Shown here: positions 5,267 to 8,809 of the stretch, piece after piece
How the letters are laid out: each line of letters opens with the position of its first letter
Numbering within the stretch: the first letter of the stretch is position 1
Source: Vitreoscilla sp.
GTDB taxonomy: Bacteria; Pseudomonadota; Gammaproteobacteria; Burkholderiales; Burkholderiaceae
Assembly: GCA_014378125.1 (NCBI GenBank)
Contig: JACMOG010000195.1
Location: forward strand, 1-8,809
DNA length: 8,809 bases
Direction of reading: 5' to 3'
The notes under the pieces: model-generated
Databases searched by the model: none
Seen by the model: the letters and a program-made list of their open reading frames with translations, nothing else
Told to the model about the DNA's origin: nothing
Program-made: the position numbers and the translations under genes

Positions 5267-6778
5267 TCAGGCAGCCAGCGCTGCGATCTGCAGGTCCTGC
5301 ATCGGGTGCAGCACCCGCTTCGGCGGGCTGCCCTTCGCGGCGGTCGGCGGCACGGGCGCGGAGAGGACGCCGCGGATCGCGCGCGCGCGATCGCTCCGAT
5401 CGGCCTCCGACGGGTGCAGCACGATGGCGCCGCGGCGCAGCTCGGGGAAGGCCGACAGCGCGCGGTAACCCATGGTCTCCAGCAGTTGCGGCTCCCAGCC
5501 GGCCTGGTACCAGGCCAGCAGGGCGGCGTCGGTGGCGGCGGCATCGGCATCGGTCTCGGCGGCGGGCCACCACACCACGCGGCGCGTCGGGCGCATCGCG
5601 GCGTCGGCGGCCAGCGCGGTGAACTGATCCACCGGCATGTTGGCGGCCAGCAGCAGGTCGGCCTCGCCGGTTGGCGTGTCCTGCCAGCCCGGGTTGGCCA
5701 GCGCGAGTTCCATCACCCAGGTGGGGCCTTCGCTGGCCGGCGCCCCGCGCAGGCGCACGGCGTCGGTCTGGCGCAGCACCTCCAGCAGGCCGGCGATGTC
5801 GCGGCGGGGGGCGGCGGTCTCGTCGGTGTCGGGCTTGACGGTGCCGTCGCCGTTGAGGATGAACGACTCCATGTTCATCGCGATCTTGGCCAGCAGGTTG
5901 GTGCGCGCCAGGTGCAGGTAGCGCAGCGGGCCGTAGCGCGACGGCACCGGCTCGCGCAGCGCGTCGGCCGCGCGGTGGCGGCCGGCGCGGTGGGACTGCG
6001 CGTAGTCGAGCGCCACCTCGGTCAGCGTGGCGGCGTCCAGGCCCTGGCCATAGACGGCGCGCTCGTACAGCTGCTGCCACTGGAAGCCGGCGGTGGGCAT
6101 CGCGGCGTGGCGGTTCTTCACCAGGTAGGCCTGCCAGCCGTTGATGACCTTGGCCGAGAGTTGCTCCACGCTGCGCACCGGCAAGTGCACCACCGAGACG
6201 CCCTCCATCGCGCGCACCGGGGGGCGGGTGCCGTCGACGAAGTGCACGTTGTGGTTGCCTTGCTCGATGACCAGGCGCTCGTCGTCCTTGGGGTCGCGGC
6301 GCACCACCACCTTGCAGTACGTGGGCTCCTCGCGACGACGGCGGTCGGGCATCGCGCCCAGCGGGTCGGCCAGCACGCGCGCCGGATCGACGTCGGTCTC
6401 TGGAATGTGGGTGCGCCAGGGCAGCAGCACGGCCTGGCCGGCGGGCACCGCGGCGAACGCGGCGTCGAGCGCGGCGCGCGACGGCGCGTGGATGAACTCG
6501 TCGGCGTCGAGAAACCACACGAGCTCCGGATTGAACACCGGCACCACCTTGCGGTAGACGTGCGTGACCTTCTCGGATTGCCAGTAGCCGAAGATCGGAT
6601 CGTCGAACACCACCAGCGGCAGGCCTTCGCGCTGCAGAGAGGTGAGGATCTCGCGCGTGCCGTCGGTGGAGCCGTTGTCGATGACCACCATCAGGTCCAG
6701 CAGCGAGAGGTTGTGGCGGACGAAGGCTTCGACGATGTCGGCCTCGTTCTTGATCATCGCTATCGCGAGCGTGTTCAT
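5267..6778 (-). CDS. Family 2 glycosyltransferase with long C-terminal extension, 503 aa
   Basis: Residues 1-240 form a GT2 domain of the Glyco_tranf_2_4 style: LAIAMIKNEADIVEAFVRHN (4-23), VVIDNGSTDGTREIL (31-45) and the metal-binding DADEF (91-95). Residues 165-185 (EQGNHNVHFVDG region) and VVHLPVRSVEQ (196-206) match the later part of this family, where His residues are common. Such domains usually end near 250-300. Here residues 320-503 add an Ala-rich segment with its own ordered pattern (GPTWVMELALANPGW, RRVVWWPAAETD, LLAWYQAGWEPQLL) that I cannot assign. No membrane helix or signal peptide is seen. The ATG at 6776-6778 begins exactly at the fold; the frame stays open upstream into the preceding gene. 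The best ribosome site (GGGAAA) is rather distant, so translation may be coupled to the gene 28 bp upstream. Sugar specificity unknown. Confidence 0.9.
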   Translation of the reverse strand: MNTLAIAMIKNEADIVEAFVRHNLSLLDLMVVIDNGSTDGTREILTSLQREGLPLVVFDDPIFGYWQSEKVTHVYRKVVPVFNPELVWFLDADEFIHAPSRAALDAAFAAVPAGQAVLLPWRTHIPETDVDPARVLADPLGAMPDRRRREEPTYCKVVVRRDPKDDERLVIEQGNHNVHFVDGTRPPVRAMEGVSVVHLPVRSVEQLSAKVINGWQAYLVKNRHAAMPTAGFQWQQLYERAVYGQGLDAATLTEVALDYAQSHRAGRHRAADALREPVPSRYGPLRYLHLARTNLLAKIAMNMESFILNGDGTVKPDTDETAAPRRDIAGLLEVLRQTDAVRLRGAPASEGPTWVMELALANPGWQDTPTGEADLLLAANMPVDQFTALAADAAMRPTRRVVWWPAAETDADAAATDAALLAWYQAGWEPQLLETMGYRALSAFPELRRGAIVLHPSEADRSDRARAIRGVLSAPVPPTAAKGSPPKRVLHPMQDLQIAALAA

Positions 6779-6806
6779 GTCTTGTGCGTTTCCCGGGTCA
6801 GGAATT

Positions 6807-8312
6807 TCAGATGAGCGCGATGGCCTCGTCGGCGACGAACTGCTCGTCCGAGTCCAGGCCGCCGAAGTCGGCGCGCATCGTGCGCGCGGTGGTGCGCTCG
6901 CGCGGGGTGGTGGCGATCTTGCGCAGCGCCACGCGCATGAAGGCGGCGTCGGGCTTTTCGCACGGCTGCACGTTGGCGTCCAGCCACTGGCTCTTGGCAA
7001 TCTCGAAGCGGTGCTCGAACCAGCCGAGGTACCAGAACCAGTCGGTGTAGTAGAGCCACGAGTTCTCGTTGAGCGCGCGCAGGTGCGTGGGATCCTGCCA
7101 GGCGGTGAGCGCCTTCTCGTAGGGCACCTCGATGGAGAACGCGCCGCCCACCTTCAGCAAGGCCAGCGCGTTGGTCATCAGCATCGGCAGGTCGGGCACG
7201 TGCTCCAGCACGTTGTTGGCGTAGATCAGCTCCAGCGAGCCTTGCTCCAGCAGCACCGTGCCGCCCATGCGGGTGGGCGCGGCGTAGGGCAGCGTCACCG
7301 GCTGGCCCAGGTCGAGCACGAGGTCGGGCTCGGCACGGTCGAGGATGTCCACGTTGAGCCACGTGGGCTTGTAGTCCTTGCCCGAACCCAGGTTGATGGC
7401 GCGCGGACGCCATGGGCCGGTGTCGCGGATGCGCGCGAAGCCCTGCTGGAAGCCGCCGGCGAAGGCCAGCAGGTCGGCGTACGGCTCGATCGGATCGTGC
7501 GCCGCGTCGGGGGTGCGGAACGCGGCGAGCCGCTTGCGTGCCTCTTCGTAGAAGGCCGGGGTGCCGAAGTGCAGGCGGAACCATTCCTCCACCTGCTCGG
7601 GCAGCCACAGGATCGAGTCGACGAACGCGGGAGCGGGATCGGTGGTGGGCGTGTATTCGGAGATCACCGGCGTGCCCAGCGACAGGCAGTGGAACGCGCG
7701 CGCCTGCTCGAAGCGGTTGCTCTCGTAGAAGTGGCAGTTGAGCACGGCCTTGGCGCGGCCGATGAACTCGTCGCGCTCGGGGCCGTACACCGGCGCGTCG
7801 AAGGTGGCGACGTTGAAGCCGGCGGCCTCCACGCGGTCGATGAACTGTTGGCGGCGCGGGTTCATGCTGCCGAAGAACAGCAGGTCGATGTCGCGCTCCT
7901 CCAGCGCCAGCGCGGGCTTGTCGAGGTAGGACGCGTAGCCGAACGACACGATGGGCACGTCGGCCGGGTCCTGGGTGTAGGCGGCCACGTTGGCGGCGTC
8001 GTAGTCCACCACCGCCGAGCGGCGCAGCAGCTCCAGGTAGTCGGGGCTCACCGACGCGCCGCCGGCGCCCAGCTGCTCCAGGTTCACGAACACGCAGGCG
8101 TTGCGCTCCTGCCAGTCGGCGGGAAAGCCCAGGTGGGCGCCGAACACGAAGTTGACCGCGTCCTCGCGCAGCCGGTTCTTGGCCATCGTCACCTGGGTGC
8201 CCTGGCGGCGGAACATGTGGCGGAAGTAACGCGCCTGGTCCAAGAAGCCGAGCGAGTGCACGTAGCCGGCAGGCTGGATGATCGCCAGGTGGATTGCGGG
8301 GGGATTCGTCAT
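6807..8312 (-). CDS. Fusion protein: GT-B-like glycosyltransferase domain plus SAM methyltransferase domain, 501 aa
   Basis: Residues 1-300 look like a GT-B glycosyltransferase or CgeB-like domain. DIDLLFFGSMNPRRQQFIDRV (141-161) starts the second Rossmann half. LNCHFYESNRFEQARAFHCL then SLGTPVISEY (191-220) is the donor-binding E-x-n-E region typical of GT4-like folds. Residues 303-470 form a class I methyltransferase: INLGSG (306-311) is motif I, WLNVDI (318-323) holds the acidic ribose site, ELIYANNVLEHVPDL (361-375) and LLKVGGAFSIEVPY (385-398) are the later motifs. One chain therefore carries two activities likely used on the same glycan. The ATG at 8310-8312 is chosen because the fold begins at AIHLAIIQP; CCGGAG upstream is a modest ribosome site. 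Codons 4-5 are a C6 run (plus-strand G6 at 8298-8303). First gene of the second minus-strand block. Confidence 0.88.
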   Translation of the reverse strand: MTNPPAIHLAIIQPAGYVHSLGFLDQARYFRHMFRRQGTQVTMAKNRLREDAVNFVFGAHLGFPADWQERNACVFVNLEQLGAGGASVSPDYLELLRRSAVVDYDAANVAAYTQDPADVPIVSFGYASYLDKPALALEERDIDLLFFGSMNPRRQQFIDRVEAAGFNVATFDAPVYGPERDEFIGRAKAVLNCHFYESNRFEQARAFHCLSLGTPVISEYTPTTDPAPAFVDSILWLPEQVEEWFRLHFGTPAFYEEARKRLAAFRTPDAAHDPIEPYADLLAFAGGFQQGFARIRDTGPWRPRAINLGSGKDYKPTWLNVDILDRAEPDLVLDLGQPVTLPYAAPTRMGGTVLLEQGSLELIYANNVLEHVPDLPMLMTNALALLKVGGAFSIEVPYEKALTAWQDPTHLRALNENSWLYYTDWFWYLGWFEHRFEIAKSQWLDANVQPCEKPDAAFMRVALRKIATTPRERTTARTMRADFGGLDSDEQFVADEAIALI

Positions 8313-8424
8313 GGAACCGGGCTCCGGAATTTGTTCGGGGACCGTGTCCGTCCGGCGAGGCCGGGCAGGGGGAACGGTCATGAACCGATTCTGAAGACCG
8401 GGTGCCGCGGCCAAGCGTCGAAAA

Positions 8425-8441
8425 GGCGGGTGGGGGGGCGG
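8425..8441 (+). repeat. G-rich tract with G7 run in the leader
   Basis: The run reads GGCGGGTGGGGGGGCGG and contains four G-blocks separated by single bases, so a two-layer G-quadruplex is possible on the plus strand. That is the template strand for the minus-strand block. It lies about 110-130 bp upstream of the fusion gene start. Confidence 0.4.
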
Positions 8442-8554
8442 CATTTCCCGGCTGGACTTGAGCGGGAAGTGAGGGTTGTACGCTTCGCGCGGGTTGGCTG
8501 CCCGCGCTGCGGCGCGGCCGGCATGCACTTGGCTCGACTCCGCACGTGCGCCTT

Positions 8555-8579
8555 GAATCCGGCCTGGACGGCCGGATTC
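8555..8579. repeat. Perfect 10-bp inverted repeat (hairpin or operator)
   Basis: GAATCCGGCC (8555-8564) and GGCCGGATTC (8570-8579) are exact reverse complements around a TGGAC loop. There is no T-run on either side, so it is not an intrinsic terminator. It lies 11 bp downstream (minus direction) of TTGACA, about 240 bp before the start of the fusion gene. It could be a repressor operator or a leader-RNA stem. Confidence 0.6.
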
Positions 8580-8590
8580 CGAGGGCTTCC

Positions 8591-8596
8591 TGTCAA
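8591..8596 (-). promoter_or_regulatory. Isolated TTGACA -35-like hexamer (minus strand)
   Basis: The minus strand reads TTGACA here, a perfect sigma70 -35 consensus in the leader of the fusion gene. At 16-18 bp downstream the sequence falls inside the GC-rich hairpin and offers no -10-like hexamer. I therefore call it only a possible activator-dependent promoter element or a chance match. Confidence 0.2.
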
Positions 8597-8763
8597 GGTG
8601 CTGCGTCTCCCCAAGTACACGCCCGCCGCAGCGCCGGTTCACCCAGGCGGTTGGGACAAGATACTTCCTCCCCCTTCTTGATTGGTTTGGGCCGCGTCGG
8701 GCCTTCGAGGCCGCGACGCTGCCCGCGGCCGTCACCCATGCGGGCCACCGGGCCTGACGCGAA

Positions 8764-8809
8764 TCACGTGTCGGCGCTCAGGCGTTCCTTGTCGTGATGG
8801 ACGACCGGC
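8764..8809 (-). CDS. Possible C-terminal end of an upstream minus-strand gene (truncated)
   Basis: Reading the minus strand from the window end gives 14 codons (PVVHHDKERLSADT) closing at TGA (TCA at 8764-8766 on the plus strand). Third positions are nearly all G or C, and the peptide is a plausible charged C-terminus, unlike the translations of the neighbouring leader. It is too short to name. If real, it lies about 450 bp upstream of the fusion gene on the same strand. Confidence 0.35.
   Translation of the reverse strand, partial: PVVHHDKERLSADT

Larger units (their letters stand above)
8313..8763. other. Gene-free leader upstream of the second minus-strand block
   Basis: About 450 bp without a convincing gene. 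The minus frame of the downstream gene is open through most of it, but the translation is Arg/Pro-rich with no family pattern. Short plus-strand frames look equally random. It contains a perfect hairpin (8555-8579), a TTGACA on the minus strand (8591-8596), a weaker inverted repeat TTCCCG/CGGGAA (8445-8450 and 8463-8468) and a G-rich tract (8425-8441). The promoter of the block probably lies here, but no complete -35/-10 pair is evident. Confidence 0.6.

Noticed and set aside
5306..6814. Open plus-strand frame of 502 codons opposite the GT2 gene
   Set aside because: Low-complexity HLG/VGG/RRR composition and complete antisense overlap with a recognisable glycosyltransferase.
6642..8681. Long open plus-strand frame of 679 codons opposite the fusion gene
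   Set aside because: Its translation is rich in Val, Gly, Arg, His and Gln with no family motif and lies antisense to a protein with clear domains. It is a GC-rich shadow frame.
8313..8735. N-terminal extension of the fusion protein
   Set aside because: Pro/Arg-rich with no family match; the ATG at 8312 leads straight into the first beta strand. An in-frame ATG at 8381 has no ribosome site.
8546..8797. Small plus-strand frame of 83 codons in the leader
   Set aside because: Arg/Ser/Pro-rich translation, no ribosome site and no recognisable pattern.
1..8809. CRISPR array, insertion sequence, attachment site, tRNA or rRNA
   Set aside because: No regularly spaced repeats, transposase or integrase motifs, terminal repeats or cloverleaf-like sequences were seen on either strand.

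Overview
The window reads as a piece of a surface-glycan or glycoprotein-glycosylation locus from a very GC-rich Gram-negative bacterium. Strong G/C preference at third codon positions and an LpxD-type acyltransferase suit a betaproteobacterium of the Burkholderiales type. That placement is an inference from composition and gene style; no rRNA, tRNA or marker gene is present to prove it.

Layout. Bases 1-189 hold the end of an unidentified plus-strand gene. A 91-residue plus-strand protein (222-497) follows, resembling the last part of a GAF domain. It meets the next block tail to tail with no spare base. Block A (minus strand, 3063 to 498) is a tight three-gene operon: a GT2 glycosyltransferase, an LpxD-like hexapeptide-repeat acyltransferase and a second, smaller hexapeptide-repeat acyltransferase, with gaps of 8 and 11 bp. 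A 235-bp divergent intergenic region separates it from a plus-strand DegT/DnrJ/EryC1/StrS sugar aminotransferase (3299-4411) whose motifs point to the C4-aminating (VioA-like) branch. A symmetric hairpin terminator at 4425-4452 separates that gene from block B.

Block B (minus strand, 8312 to 4498) contains a two-domain glycosyltransferase-methyltransferase fusion, a GT2 glycosyltransferase with a long unassigned C-terminal extension, and a methyltransferase with a zinc-ribbon-like N-terminus. Upstream lies about 450 bp with no convincing gene, holding a perfect hairpin and an isolated -35-like hexamer. The last 46 bases look like the end of another minus-strand gene.

How it may work together (inference): the aminotransferase makes a nucleotide-linked amino-deoxy sugar, probably dTDP-4-amino-4,6-dideoxyhexose. 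One or both acyltransferases acylate the amino group, and the glycosyltransferases and methyltransferases assemble and methylate a glycan on LPS, flagellin or another surface structure. No nucleotidyltransferase, dehydratase, flippase or polymerase is in the window, so precursors and export must come from elsewhere. The least ordinary items are the LpxD-like/PglD-like hybrid acyltransferase paired with a second acyltransferase, the GT-methyltransferase fusion and the GT2 C-terminal extension. No defence system, mobile element, CRISPR array or RNA gene was found.
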